Shown: positions 35,102 through 42,814 of the stretch, in pieces
Layout: each line of letters starts with the position of its first letter
Numbering within the stretch: position 1 is the first letter of the stretch
NCBI RefSeq assembly: GCF_947499945.1
Contig: NZ_CANMQD010000001.1
Coordinates: forward strand, 372,001-436,000
Direction of reading: 5' to 3'
DNA from: an uncultured Sulfitobacter sp.
Lineage (GTDB): Bacteria; Pseudomonadota; Alphaproteobacteria; Rhodobacterales; Rhodobacteraceae
DNA: 64,000 nucleotides
The notes under the pieces: generated by a model
Told to the model about the DNA's origin: nothing
The model's database searches: none
The model's input: only the letters and a program-made list of their open reading frames with translations
Program-made: the position numbers and the translations under genes

Positions 35102-35563
35102 ATGATACGCACCCTTCTGATCGTGGGCCTGCTGGCCACCACTGGCGCTTCTGAAGCTTCCGCAAGGTCCCTTGTCGGAAAATGGGACTGTAATGGCCGT
35201 GACGGCAAGAACCTCGCGATCCGCATGCTGCTTGACTACCGTCAAAGCGGGCAGTTCTACCACCTCGCCAACATCGCCGTGGGGGATCGGCGCGGGCGTA
35301 TTGACGGCTCGGTCGCCCTCAATGGTAAATGGTTCCGCAATCATAGCAAACTGAGCGAAACAGTGAAACACGCACGAGTACGGTCTCTCACGGCAAACGG
35401 GCAGGATATTTCCAAAACGCCAGTTGGCCGCCACATGACCAGAAGCCTGCCCAAACGGATGGTGTCAGGCAATCGCCCTGACGTGACAAACGTCCGTTTC
35501 CTCTCCAACAGCAAAGTCAAACTGACCAGTGGCCGCATGACTGCCACCTGCACAAAGCGCTAA
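35102..35563 (+). CDS. small exported protein of unknown function
   Basis: The 153-residue product has a Sec signal peptide (MIRTLLIVGLLATTGASEASA, cleaved before RSLVGKWDC). The mature part has two Cys residues (KWDCNG and the C-terminal TATCTKR) that could form a disulfide, and a strand-rich pattern (LVGKWDCNGRDGKNLAIRMLLDY...GKWF...VKLTSGRMTATC) like small lipocalin-type folds. I do not recognise a family. It faces the zinc-finger gene tail to tail with four bases between. Confidence 0.65.
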   Translation: MIRTLLIVGLLATTGASEASARSLVGKWDCNGRDGKNLAIRMLLDYRQSGQFYHLANIAVGDRRGRIDGSVALNGKWFRNHSKLSETVKHARVRSLTANGQDISKTPVGRHMTRSLPKRMVSGNRPDVTNVRFLSNSKVKLTSGRMTATCTKR

Positions 35564-35567
35564 TCAG

Positions 35568-35837
35568 CTATTTGAGCTGACTGTCTTTGGACCCGCGTCG
35601 ATTTATTCCGCCGCGGGTCTGATAGGCAGCATCGCGCTCGCGCACACACTCAATACACAGCTTAACACCCGGCAGGGCTTCGCGCCGCGCCTGTGGAATT
35701 GGCTCCTCACACTCGGCACAAAGCGTTGCACTCTCTCCAACGGGCACCCGCCGCGCTTTTAGCCGCGCCAATTCGTCATTGATCGACGCTTCAATCTGTT
35801 CTGAAACCGCACCGTCCCGCGCCCACCCACCAGCCAT
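35568..35837 (-). CDS. DksA/TraR-type zinc-finger protein
   Basis: The 89-residue protein has the four-Cys zinc finger of the DksA/TraR family (CAECEEPIPQARREALPGVKLCIECVRERD, residues 41-70) after a short helical N-terminus (EASINDELARLKARR). It is much shorter than DksA, so it lacks the long coiled coil and resembles TraR or the short YbiI-like proteins that enter the RNA-polymerase secondary channel. Regulation of transcription initiation is likely, but the target is unknown. Confidence 0.85.
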   Translation of the reverse strand: MAGGWARDGAVSEQIEASINDELARLKARRVPVGESATLCAECEEPIPQARREALPGVKLCIECVRERDAAYQTRGGINRRGSKDSQLK

Positions 35838-35916
35838 ATGGCAACCCTCCTGCCCGTCTTTGCATCAGCCTAAGCGCGATGCCCCATCATTCCAAGTGTC
35901 TTGCCCCAAACACAGA

Positions 35917-35942
35917 AAAGCCGCCCCAAGAGGAGCGGCTTT
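35917..35942. terminator. bidirectional intrinsic terminator after rpoH
   Basis: AAAGCCGC (35917-35924) pairs with GCGGCTTT (35935-35942). On the minus strand it is followed by TCTGTG after TTTT, and on the plus strand by CTTTTTCT. Confidence 0.7.
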
Positions 35943-35965
35943 CTTTTTCTAAAAGATGGTTTGGC

Positions 35966-36862
35966 TTAATCCGCGACAGCCATACCCTTTTCGCCAGCAA
36001 GTTCCTGCATCCGCTCTTGCAGTTTCTCGAACGCACGTACTTCGATCTGCCGGATGCGCTCGCGGCTCACTTTGTATTGACCGCTCAAATCCTCCAGCGT
36101 CACAGTCTCGTCCGACAAACGCCGCTGCATCAGAATGTCCTTCTCGCGGTCGTTCAGTACAGTCATGGCTTCGGCAAGCATTTCGCGGCGCGTTTCAAGC
36201 TCGTCACGCGCCTCATAATCGCCTGCTTGGTCGGCACTCTCGTCCTCCAACCAGTCCTGCCACTGCATCGTGCCTTCGCCCTCGGACCCGACAGTCGCGT
36301 TGAGCGATGCATCGCCCCCCGACATCCGACGGTTCATCGAGATGACCTCTTTTTCGGTCACACCCAACTGCGTCGCGATTGTCTTGACGTTCTCGGGGCG
36401 CAGATCGCCTTCTTCCAGCGCACCAATCTTGTTCTTGGCCTTACGCAGGTTGAAAAACAGCTTTTTCTGACCTGACGTCGTGCCAAGTTTCACAAGGCTC
36501 CATGAACGCAGGATGTATTCCTGAATACTCGCCCTGATCCACCACATGGCATAAGTCGCAAGGCGAAAGCCCTTTTCGGGATCGAAACGTTTCACCGCCT
36601 GCATCAGGCCAACATTTGCCTCCGAAATCACTTCGGCCTGCGGCAAACCATATCCGCGATAGCCCATAGCGATCTTGGCAGCCAAGCGGAGGTGGGACGT
36701 CACCATACGGTGCGCCGCCTGCGTGTCCTCTTTCTCGACCCAAGCTTTGGCGAGCATGTATTCTTCTTCCGGCTCCAACAGCGGGAACTTCCGGATTTCC
36801 TGCATATAGCGATTTAGACCACCCTCGGGGGTCGGCGCTGGCAGATTTGCATAATTGGCCAT
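35966..36862 (-). CDS. rpoH: RNA polymerase heat-shock sigma factor (sigma-32)
   Basis: The 298-residue sigma factor directs transcription of heat-shock genes. Region 2 is clear (EANVGLMQAVKRFDPEKGFRLATYAMWWIRASIQEYILRSWSLVK), and it is followed by the RpoH box (QKKLFFNLRKAKNKI), which is diagnostic for sigma-32, and by region 4 ([47 protein letters not shown]). I start at the ATG at 36862, with AAAGGA 13 to 8 bases upstream; the track adds eight residues. A sigma-32-like promoter lies upstream, so it is probably autoregulated. Confidence 0.94.
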   Translation of the reverse strand: MANYANLPAPTPEGGLNRYMQEIRKFPLLEPEEEYMLAKAWVEKEDTQAAHRMVTSHLRLAAKIAMGYRGYGLPQAEVISEANVGLMQAVKRFDPEKGFRLATYAMWWIRASIQEYILRSWSLVKLGTTSGQKKLFFNLRKAKNKIGALEEGDLRPENVKTIATQLGVTEKEVISMNRRMSGGDASLNATVGSEGEGTMQWQDWLEDESADQAGDYEARDELETRREMLAEAMTVLNDREKDILMQRRLSDETVTLEDLSGQYKVSRERIRQIEVRAFEKLQERMQELAGEKGMAVAD

Positions 36863-36923
36863 GGTTCTTCGTCCTTTCCCTGGCACCCCTATTTTTACAG
36901 ATATGTAACAGGGCTTAACATCA

Positions 36924-36952
36924 ATATGGGGTCAGCGATCTTGCGTTACAAG
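36924..36952 (-). promoter_or_regulatory. sigma-32-like promoter of rpoH
   Basis: On the minus strand CTTGTAA (36952-36946), a 14-base spacer and CCCCATAT (36931-36924) match the enterobacterial sigma-32 consensus CTTGAAA-N11-16-CCCCATNT at all but one position. It would start transcription about 55 bases before the rpoH ATG. Confidence 0.65.
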
Positions 36953-37048
36953 ATGATGTGGCACCCTTTCGTTCACACTTAACTCACACTGGTTAATGAA
37001 ACATGGCCCAACAGTTCTGTTCACCACCTTGTGCAATATGTAACAGGC

Positions 37049-38083
37049 TTACGCCCGCGTAGGTTCCAACATTGCCAATAGGTCTGCCATATCGGCGGGC
37101 AATGGCGCTTCAAACCGCAACGCCTCGCCGCTGACTGGATGCACAAACCCCAAAACCGCCGCGTGTAATGCCTGACGCGGGAACGCTTTTACGGCCTCCG
37201 CCAAAGCTTCGGGCAACGCGGCACGTGCCAGCTTGCGCTTGCCGCCATAAGTTGGATCACCGACAAGTCCGTGGCCCGCATGGGACATGTGGACGCGGAT
37301 CTGGTGCGTGCGCCCCGTCTCTAACCAACACTCCATCAACGCCAGCACGGGCGGTGTGCCGAACCGCGCCACTGTCCGCGCCCGCGTCACGGCATGACGG
37401 CCCGCGTTAAAGATTACGGCCTGCCGCTGGCGGTCCGTCTTATGCCGTGCGAGGCCCGTGGTCAGCTTGAGGATATTTCCGCTCTCGAAATTGGCCCCTT
37501 TCACACCGCGCAGGCGCGGATCGTTGGCATCAGGCACACCATAGACGAGACAGCGATAGTACCGCTCTACTGTATGCGCCTCGAACTGTTTGGCGAGCCC
37601 ATGATGCGCGGCATCCGATTTGGCCACGACCAGCAATCCTGACGTCTCTTTATCAATGCGGTGCACAATGCCGGGCCGTTTCATGCCGCCCACACCCGAC
37701 AGATCATCCCCGCAATGCGCCAGCAGCGCGTTCACCAATGTCCCCGAGGGCGATCCCGGTGCAGGGTGCACGACCATTCCCGCAGGCTTGTTGATAACAA
37801 CAAGGTCGTCATCCTCATAAATAATCTCGAGCGGAATATCCTCGGGCAAGATATGGCTCTCTTGAGCTTCCTCCACGTCAATGTCGATTTTTGCTCCTTC
37901 CTCCACGACAGCACGCGGATCGCGCTGCACCTCGTTATTCACAAACACGACCCCCTGATCGATCAGTTTCATAATCCGCGTGCGCGACAGGTTCGCATCC
38001 TCTGGCACATCGCGGGCAAGCGCCTTATCAAGGCGCGGCGGGGGCGTCTCGCCCAGAATGAATGTAATACGGCGGTGCGACAT
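37049..38083 (-). CDS. rluD: 23S rRNA pseudouridine synthase (RluD family)
   Basis: The 344-residue enzyme isomerises uridines in helix 69 of 23S rRNA. An N-terminal S4 domain (RLDKALARDVPEDANLSRTRIMKLIDQGVVFVNNEV) precedes the catalytic domain with the aspartate motif GIVHRIDKETSGLLVVAKSD and the later ETGRTHQIRVHMSHAGHGLVGDPTYGG. I start at the ATG at 38083 (MSHRRITFILGE); the track's extra 56 residues are the antisense of the neighbouring gene. The start codon overlaps the start of the divergent gene in the sequence CATG. Confidence 0.92.
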   Translation of the reverse strand: MSHRRITFILGETPPPRLDKALARDVPEDANLSRTRIMKLIDQGVVFVNNEVQRDPRAVVEEGAKIDIDVEEAQESHILPEDIPLEIIYEDDDLVVINKPAGMVVHPAPGSPSGTLVNALLAHCGDDLSGVGGMKRPGIVHRIDKETSGLLVVAKSDAAHHGLAKQFEAHTVERYYRCLVYGVPDANDPRLRGVKGANFESGNILKLTTGLARHKTDRQRQAVIFNAGRHAVTRARTVARFGTPPVLALMECWLETGRTHQIRVHMSHAGHGLVGDPTYGGKRKLARAALPEALAEAVKAFPRQALHAAVLGFVHPVSGEALRFEAPLPADMADLLAMLEPTRA

Positions 38084-38366
38084 GGATGAACTTCCCGAAC
38101 CAACCAACCTGCGCTTTCTAAGGCGCATGGTTACGGTCCTGACAACAGTGATGGTTTTGGGGGTCGTAGTCGTTATCGGCCTGCTTGTCACGCGCCTCAC
38201 ACGCGATACCCCGATTTTGCCGACTGAAATTGTATTGCCTGACGGGGCCAAGGCCGTTGCCTTTACCCAAGCCGCGGATTGGTATGCCGTTGTGACGGAC
38301 GCAAACGAAATTTTGGTGTTTGACCGGATGTCAGGGGCATTGCGGCAGACTGTGGTGGTGGAATAG
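38082..38366 (+). CDS. small membrane protein, DUF6476-like
   Basis: The 94-residue product has one membrane helix (MVTVLTTVMVLGVVVVIGLLV, residues 16-36) and a periplasmic part (LPTEIVLPDGAKAVAFTQAADWYAVVTDANEILVFDRMSGALRQTVVV) of strand character. I recognise it as the DUF6476-type protein that sits next to rluD in Rhodobacterales. Function is unknown. The track's ORF begins earlier, but those residues are antisense to rluD. An alternative start at 38058 adds eight residues. Confidence 0.75.
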   Translation: MDELPEPTNLRFLRRMVTVLTTVMVLGVVVVIGLLVTRLTRDTPILPTEIVLPDGAKAVAFTQAADWYAVVTDANEILVFDRMSGALRQTVVVE

Positions 38367-38467
38367 TTTAACAGCGCTCACTCTGAGAGGGGGCCAGAAC
38401 GCGCATCTGCGATACGTTGCCTTCGGCGCCTGACAAAAATCCTTCGGGTTTGGTGCAGGGGATTTCA

Positions 38468-38502
38468 CCACTTTCAAGAAATCTCTGATTTATTGAAAGT
38501 GG
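38468..38502 (-). repeat. 10-base inverted repeat trailing the tRNA-His gene
   Basis: CCACTTTCAA (38468-38477) and TTGAAAGTGG (38493-38502) are perfect inverted repeats with a 15-base loop. The second arm overlaps the last bases of the tRNA. It would form a hairpin just 3' of the tRNA, without a U-tract. Confidence 0.6.
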
Positions 38503-38578
38503 TACCGGAGGATGGTTTCGAACCAACTACCTCGTGGACCACAACCACGCGCTCTAACCGATTGAGCTACTCCGGCAC
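38502..38578 (-). tRNA. tRNA-His (GTG anticodon)
   Basis: On the minus strand GTGCCGGAGTAGCTCAATCG begins a full cloverleaf. The D arm has GGTTAGAGC, the anticodon stem-loop is CGTGG-TTGTGGT-CCACG with anticodon GTG, and the T arm is GGTTCGAAACC. The acceptor pairs TGCCGGA with TCCGGTA, with the extra G-1 opposite C73 as expected for tRNA-His. The 3' CCA is not encoded (the gene reads ...TAC then CAC). Confidence 0.93.
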
Positions 38579-38750
38579 TGTGAGCGTGCATAATCTGGCC
38601 TACAAGCGAGGTCAACGCCCGTTCTCACAAAATCTGACCTAAGTTATGTTTCAATATCTGCGCCTAGGATAACCCACAAGTTTTTCCATACCCCCTAGCG
38701 ATCCTGCACCACTCTAATATGTTGAAAGCAGAACAAAACGGGAGCATGAC

Positions 38751-39209
38751 ATGACACTCACCAAACGCCACTTTCTGTTTAGCGCCGCCGCCTTCGCAGG
38801 CTACAGCGCCCTACCCACGATGGCATTTGCCAAAACACCAGCCATCTATGTTGAGGACGGCATCGCAATCGACGGAACAGACCCTGTCGCCTACTTCATC
38901 CAAGGTGCCCCCGTTCAAGGCTCGCCCGAGTTCACCTACAGCTATAATGGTGCCACGTGGCAGTTCTCCTCCGCCGCCAACCGCGACACCTTCGCCGCTG
39001 ATCCTGCCGCCTATGCACCGCAATACGGCGGCTATTGCGCCTATACGGTCAGCGAAGGCTACACGGCCTCCACAACACCAAAAGCGTGGAAGATCATGGA
39101 TGGAAAACTCTATCTGAATTACTCGAAACGCATTCAGCGCCGCTGGGAAAAAGACATCCCCACACGAATCACAAATGCTAACACCAACTGGCCAAGGGTC
39201 TTAGAATAG
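38751..39209 (+). CDS. exported YHS-domain protein
   Basis: The 152-residue product has an N-terminal export signal (TKRHFLFSAAAFAGYSALPTMAFA, cleaved before KTPAIYVEDG). A YHS-type domain follows (AIDGTDPVAYFIQGAPVQGSPEFTYSYNGATWQFSSAANRDTFAADPAAYAPQYGGYCAYTVSEG), with the conserved Cys in GGYCAY. This type occurs as stand-alone periplasmic proteins thought to bind metal, and is common in marine alphaproteobacteria. It stands alone, with GGGAGC upstream. Confidence 0.87.
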   Translation: MTLTKRHFLFSAAAFAGYSALPTMAFAKTPAIYVEDGIAIDGTDPVAYFIQGAPVQGSPEFTYSYNGATWQFSSAANRDTFAADPAAYAPQYGGYCAYTVSEGYTASTTPKAWKIMDGKLYLNYSKRIQRRWEKDIPTRITNANTNWPRVLE

Positions 39210-39215
39210 CGCAAC

Positions 39216-39698
39216 CTAAAGCGTCAGCATCATATCCAACTCAACGAGCGGCTGGCCGTAGTGATGCACCGGCCGCTCATCCACTTCCCGCCACCCGTTG
39301 CGCAAGTATAACGCACAAGCCGCCTCATGACTGCGATGGGTGGACAGCACCATATCGCGGTATCCCTGTACGCGGGCAAACTCCGTACAAACATCTAACA
39401 ACCTCCGCCCCAACCCGCGCCCCCGCGCCTGTGCACTCAACTGGAACAACCGCAGCTTGGCCGTCTGCGCGTCAACCCGCACACAGAAGATTGAACCAAG
39501 CCGTACACCCCCATCCCACGCGATCCAGCCCCGCTCAACCGCAGGATCATGCTCGGCAATAAACGCATCGACAATTTCGCCAACCAACACGCCAAAACTG
39601 TCGTCAAACCCCGCCTCACGCGCATAAACATCTGCATGGGCCGCCACGACCCAATCGCGGTCATCAGGGGTAAAGGGGCGTATTTCAATCTCACTCAT
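39216..39698 (-). CDS. GNAT-family N-acetyltransferase
   Basis: The 160-residue protein is a single GNAT domain (IEIRPFTPDDRDWVVAAHADVYAREAGFDDSFG, then QLSAQARGRGLGRRLLDVCTEFARVQGYRDMVLSTHRSHEAACALYLRNGWREVDERPVHHYGQPLVELDMML). The acetyl-CoA loop ARGRGLGRRLL is intact. It resembles acetyltransferases that occur fused to MarR regulators, but here alone. I use the ATG at 39698; the track's GTG is three codons earlier. The substrate is unknown. Confidence 0.85.
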   Translation of the reverse strand: MSEIEIRPFTPDDRDWVVAAHADVYAREAGFDDSFGVLVGEIVDAFIAEHDPAVERGWIAWDGGVRLGSIFCVRVDAQTAKLRLFQLSAQARGRGLGRRLLDVCTEFARVQGYRDMVLSTHRSHEAACALYLRNGWREVDERPVHHYGQPLVELDMMLTL

Positions 39699-39782
39699 GT
39701 CGTCCACCCTAGCGTTGCACCCACTTGCCTTTCAAGCTGGGTGACGATAGCGATATTTCAGATTAATCAAAGGAAGAGCGCC

Positions 39783-39983
39783 ATGGGCATCAACGACGAG
39801 AGCGATATTGAAGCCAACCTGCAAATCGGTCCTACCGACAAAGGCATGGTGCGTCTGTTCATTGAGGGCAACGGCATCGAAATTCCCATGGATTTCACCC
39901 CCGACGAAGCCCGTGAGATCGCCGAAGAAATTACGTCTGCCGCAAAAGCCGCCGCCCAGTTAGGTGGCAAGAAGCGCCGGTAA
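39783..39983 (+). CDS. small protein, DUF6324-like
   Basis: The 66-residue protein (MGINDESDIEANLQIGPTDKGMVRLFIEGNGIEIPMDFTPDEAREIAEEITSAAKAAAQLGGKKRR) is acidic in the middle with a basic tail. I recognise it as the short conserved DUF6324-type protein of Rhodobacterales. AGGAAGAG lies upstream of the ATG at 39783. The track ORF starts 78 codons too early. No function is known. Confidence 0.7.
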   Translation: MGINDESDIEANLQIGPTDKGMVRLFIEGNGIEIPMDFTPDEAREIAEEITSAAKAAAQLGGKKRR

Positions 39984-39993
39984 AGCTTCGGTA

Positions 39994-40446
39994 TTACCCC
40001 CAGTCGGAGTGCATATCCGGATCACGTAAAACCTGTAGCCGCCGCGCTGCGGTGGTTGCAAACTTTTGCACCATAACCTTACGCCGCGCCGCCGCCAGCT
40101 TCACCTCTGGCGCCATGCGCACAATCTCCGCAGTATAGGCATCACCAATGATCAACCCCTGATCATCCGGCAACATCTCAGTCGGGAAATGCTCGTCCAC
40201 CGCGAAAAAGAACCTGTCCGCCCACTCCAGATAGCCCTGCCATTTGGAATCAGACGTAAAATCAACACGGCTTGATTTGCATTCCACCACCCAGATCTCG
40301 CCCTTGGGCCCCAGCGCCATCACATCCACCCGCAATCCCCGCGCAGGCACCAACTCCTCCACACAGGCGAAACCATGGCTCGCCAGATGCCGCGAGACCC
40401 CGCGCTGCAACAGCTGACCAGGTTGAAGGATGGGACGCTCATTCAT
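39994..40446 (-). CDS. mmcB: MmcB-family DNA repair protein
   Basis: The 150-residue protein has a PD-(D/E)xK nuclease-like core: RVDVMALGPKGEIWVVECKSSRVDFTSDSKWQGYLEWADRFFFAV, with the D...ECK catalytic spacing near residues 37-53. It matches the MmcB family, known from Caulobacter as an LexA-controlled DNA-damage gene. I start at the ATG at 40446 (MNERPILQPGQ). It is convergent with the DUF6324-like gene. No clear LexA site was identified by eye. Confidence 0.82.
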   Translation of the reverse strand: MNERPILQPGQLLQRGVSRHLASHGFACVEELVPARGLRVDVMALGPKGEIWVVECKSSRVDFTSDSKWQGYLEWADRFFFAVDEHFPTEMLPDDQGLIIGDAYTAEIVRMAPEVKLAAARRKVMVQKFATTAARRLQVLRDPDMHSDWG

Positions 40447-40554
40447 GACGTCAAATATGAACATACCATGAACAAACGCAACCCCCACTCACGCCACCTT
40501 GGCCTTTTGCCGATCCCTGCCTATCTTCATTCATAACCAGTTAAGGATTCCCGC

Positions 40555-41835
40555 ATGAGCGACCTCGATGACCCTTCCGCCCGCGCCCGTGGTGTGCGCT
40601 ATTCGCGTGAGCTTGAGGGCCACCTGACGTGGCTCGACACCTTCTCTGGCACTGCCCTCGGCGTGCTGGCCACGGCCTCGGGCATTTACACCTATCTCGG
40701 CGTCTCCTCCCTGCTGGATGACAATGGTGCGATGTCCGCCTTCGCCGCGATCGCCTATTCCGTTGCAGTCTCAGTCGGTATCTTTGTCTTCTGGTCCTAC
40801 ATGCTGCGCCTGTTTCCCGCTGTGCGCGGCGCACGCGCCCGTGTCGGTCTGATGGGGGCAATGGCCCTCGGCTCTCTTGCCATCATCGCCATGTCGAGTT
40901 GGCTCAACGCCGCCGCCCTCGCAGGCTCTGCCGCCGTAGAACAACACCTCGCCAAGACGGTCCAAGATTATCAAGTCTCCCTTGAGCGCGCCCACGAAGT
41001 CGCCCTGTCCGCCCAAGGCCTAGAGCGCGACGTCGCCCGCGTGCGCCAGTCCTTCGAGGACCTGAGCGAACAAGAAGCCACAGGCAATCTGTCTGGCCTC
41101 GCGGGCCGCGGTGCCGTCTTTCGCGTGCTGCGCCAAAAATCCTCCGAGCTCGCAGGCCTAGAAGCACAAATCGCCTCCCAAACCCCACTGGTTGAGGGCG
41201 CATTTACCGAGGGCAACGCAATCCTGAGCCGCATGCGCGCTCTTACAGTCGAAGCTGGCCCCGTTGAGGCCCGCTCGGTTGAATTCTCCGAACAGGCCGT
41301 GCGCCTCGCAGGCCTCATCACCCAAATGCGCCAACTCTCCGTCGCCTCACTGGTGGAACGCGCCGCCCAAGACCTCTCCGCTTCCGTGGTGCTGCCCGAA
41401 CTCGACGGCAGCTCCGCCCAAATCCGCAACGACCAATCTGCCACCATCACTTCCGTGCTCGAAGTGCTGTCTCAACGCGCCCTGACATTGGCCCGCGCCG
41501 CCCAAGTGGTCCAAGCGATGCCCGCCGCGCCCGACACGACTTACACGCCGATTTCCTCAGCTGATGCTGTGATCCTTTATGCCCGCAATTTCATACCCTC
41601 GTGGGCTGGCGCCATCGCCATTGATCTGCTGCCTGCCGTGCTTGTTTTCATCCTCGCCATCACCCAATCCGCAATCCGTCTGGGCCGCGAGGGCACAGCC
41701 GTCGAGGACAGCATGACACTGGCCGAACTTCGCGCTGCCATCGCTGTGATGAAGGAAATGGACGAAGCGATGAAGGCCGACGTCACAGCACCGGCGCCAC
41801 CCGCCGCACCACCGCTGAAAACTGCCGCCGAATGA
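40555..41835 (+). CDS. four-helix membrane protein with coiled-coil domain
   Basis: The 426-residue product has three membrane helices near the start (about 25-45, WLDTFSGTALGVLATASGIYTYLG; 60-85; 90-115) and one near the end (about 342-370, WAGAIAIDLLPAVLVFILAITQSAI). Between them, about 120-330, is a long helical region of coiled-coil character (QDYQVSLERAHEVALSAQGLERDVARVRQSFEDLSEQEATG), probably periplasmic or cytoplasmic as one block. The next gene, for a ClpP-fold protein, overlaps its stop as ATGA, so the two are coupled and may form a complex. I do not recognise a family. Confidence 0.75.
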   Translation: MSDLDDPSARARGVRYSRELEGHLTWLDTFSGTALGVLATASGIYTYLGVSSLLDDNGAMSAFAAIAYSVAVSVGIFVFWSYMLRLFPAVRGARARVGLMGAMALGSLAIIAMSSWLNAAALAGSAAVEQHLAKTVQDYQVSLERAHEVALSAQGLERDVARVRQSFEDLSEQEATGNLSGLAGRGAVFRVLRQKSSELAGLEAQIASQTPLVEGAFTEGNAILSRMRALTVEAGPVEARSVEFSEQAVRLAGLITQMRQLSVASLVERAAQDLSASVVLPELDGSSAQIRNDQSATITSVLEVLSQRALTLARAAQVVQAMPAAPDTTYTPISSADAVILYARNFIPSWAGAIAIDLLPAVLVFILAITQSAIRLGREGTAVEDSMTLAELRAAIAVMKEMDEAMKADVTAPAPPAAPPLKTAAE

Positions 41836-42575
41836 GCACCGCAGCGAAACGCAATCCCGTCGCCCGTGTGCTGGTGGGCGTCCTCGGTTTCCAACTTTTG
41901 CTGGGGGGCCTTCTGTTTATTGGCGATCTGCAAAACGGATTTCGCCTCCCCAGCATGGGGCCAAAGGCACCATCGCTTTCTGAACCCGTCCGCCCCGGTG
42001 ACCAGACCCGCCGCTTCTCCCCCAACCGCGTCGTGCCGGGCAGTCGGGAGCCACTCCCCGAACGCCTGACCCTCACGGTTGTCTCCGCAGGGACCGCAGT
42101 GTTGCTGGAGGGTGAGATCGCAGGCGGTGACGCCACCCGCATCCTCAAACAAATCGAGGAGTTGCGCGAAGCCCCGACCCGCGCCATCCTCAACTCACCC
42201 GGTGGCTCTGTGCAAGATGCACTCGAATTAGGCCGCGCCCTGCGCCTCAAGGGCATGGAAACGGAAATGCGCGAGGGTGACATCTGCTACTCCGCCTGCC
42301 CCTATCTGCTCGCCGCTGGTGTGACCCGCACCGTGCCCAATAAGGCCTTCGTCGGCGTGCACCAGCACTATTTCGGGGAAAGCACGCTGCTCCCCGCCTT
42401 TGCCGCCGTAGAGGACATTCAACGCGGCCAAGGCCAAGTCATGCGCTACCTCGACCAAATGGGCATCGACCCGCTGGTGATGCAACATGCGCTGGTAACA
42501 CCTCCTGACGAAATCTATGTGCTGCTGCCCGAAGAACTGGCCAAGTACAAATTTATTGAGGCCCCGGCGGAGTGA
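41832..42575 (+). CDS. membrane-anchored ClpP-fold (COG3904-like) protein
   Basis: The 247-residue product has one N-terminal membrane segment (ARVLVGVLGFQLLLGGLLFIG, residues 9-29), a Pro-rich spacer, then a ClpP/crotonase-like domain from about 75: AILNSPGGSVQDALELGRALRLKGMETEMREGDICYSACPYLLAAGVTRTVPNKAFVGVHQHYFG. The Ser in CYSAC is where the ClpP nucleophile sits, and the His in GVHQHYF may complete the site. It is probably a periplasmic protease or a binding-only relative. It is coupled to the membrane protein upstream, and a 6S-like RNA follows. The broken gene at 2018-3491 has the same motifs. Confidence 0.8.
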   Translation: MSTAAKRNPVARVLVGVLGFQLLLGGLLFIGDLQNGFRLPSMGPKAPSLSEPVRPGDQTRRFSPNRVVPGSREPLPERLTLTVVSAGTAVLLEGEIAGGDATRILKQIEELREAPTRAILNSPGGSVQDALELGRALRLKGMETEMREGDICYSACPYLLAAGVTRTVPNKAFVGVHQHYFGESTLLPAFAAVEDIQRGQGQVMRYLDQMGIDPLVMQHALVTPPDEIYVLLPEELAKYKFIEAPAE

Positions 42576-42581
42576 TACCCC

Positions 42582-42610
42582 TTGCCGTAGCGCCTATACG
42601 CGCCTACTTA
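42582..42610 (+). promoter_or_regulatory. candidate promoter of the 6S-like RNA
   Basis: TTGCCG (42582-42587), a 17-base spacer and TACTTA (42605-42610) form a plausible but imperfect sigma-70 promoter, placing the start within GAGGGGTGACGGG. Confidence 0.4.
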
Positions 42611-42613
42611 TGA

Positions 42614-42780
42614 GGGGTGACGGGCTCTGCCCTGCTCGACTGACGTTACATTCCAGTGGCCTTAAGCAAATCCTAGGGAGCTGGCTCTGTCTGAGCCCTG
42701 GTTCATTTATCTGGCGCCCACCTGTACATACAGGTCCCCGGGAATACAACCGACCCGGCAACGGCGGTCCCGTCACACAC
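42614..42780 (+). ncRNA. ssrS: structured RNA, candidate 6S RNA
   Basis: This gap holds no ORF but strong pairing over about 167 bases: an outer stem GTGACGGG/CCCGTCAC, an inner hairpin GGCTC-TGTCT-GAGCC region, and a perfect ACCTGTA-CA-TACAGGT hairpin followed by GGGAATACA and CCCGGCAACGGCGGTCCC. Hairpin, GGG(A)xTACA and CGGCGG-outer-stem come in the same order as the 3' half of E. coli 6S RNA, and length and rod-like shape fit. A promoter-like sequence lies just upstream on the plus strand. The call rests on recall of 6S features; the opposite strand or another RNA family is possible. Confidence 0.5.
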
Positions 42781-42814
42781 TACTTAAGCATCTGAAAATA
42801 TTAGAATACCGCCC

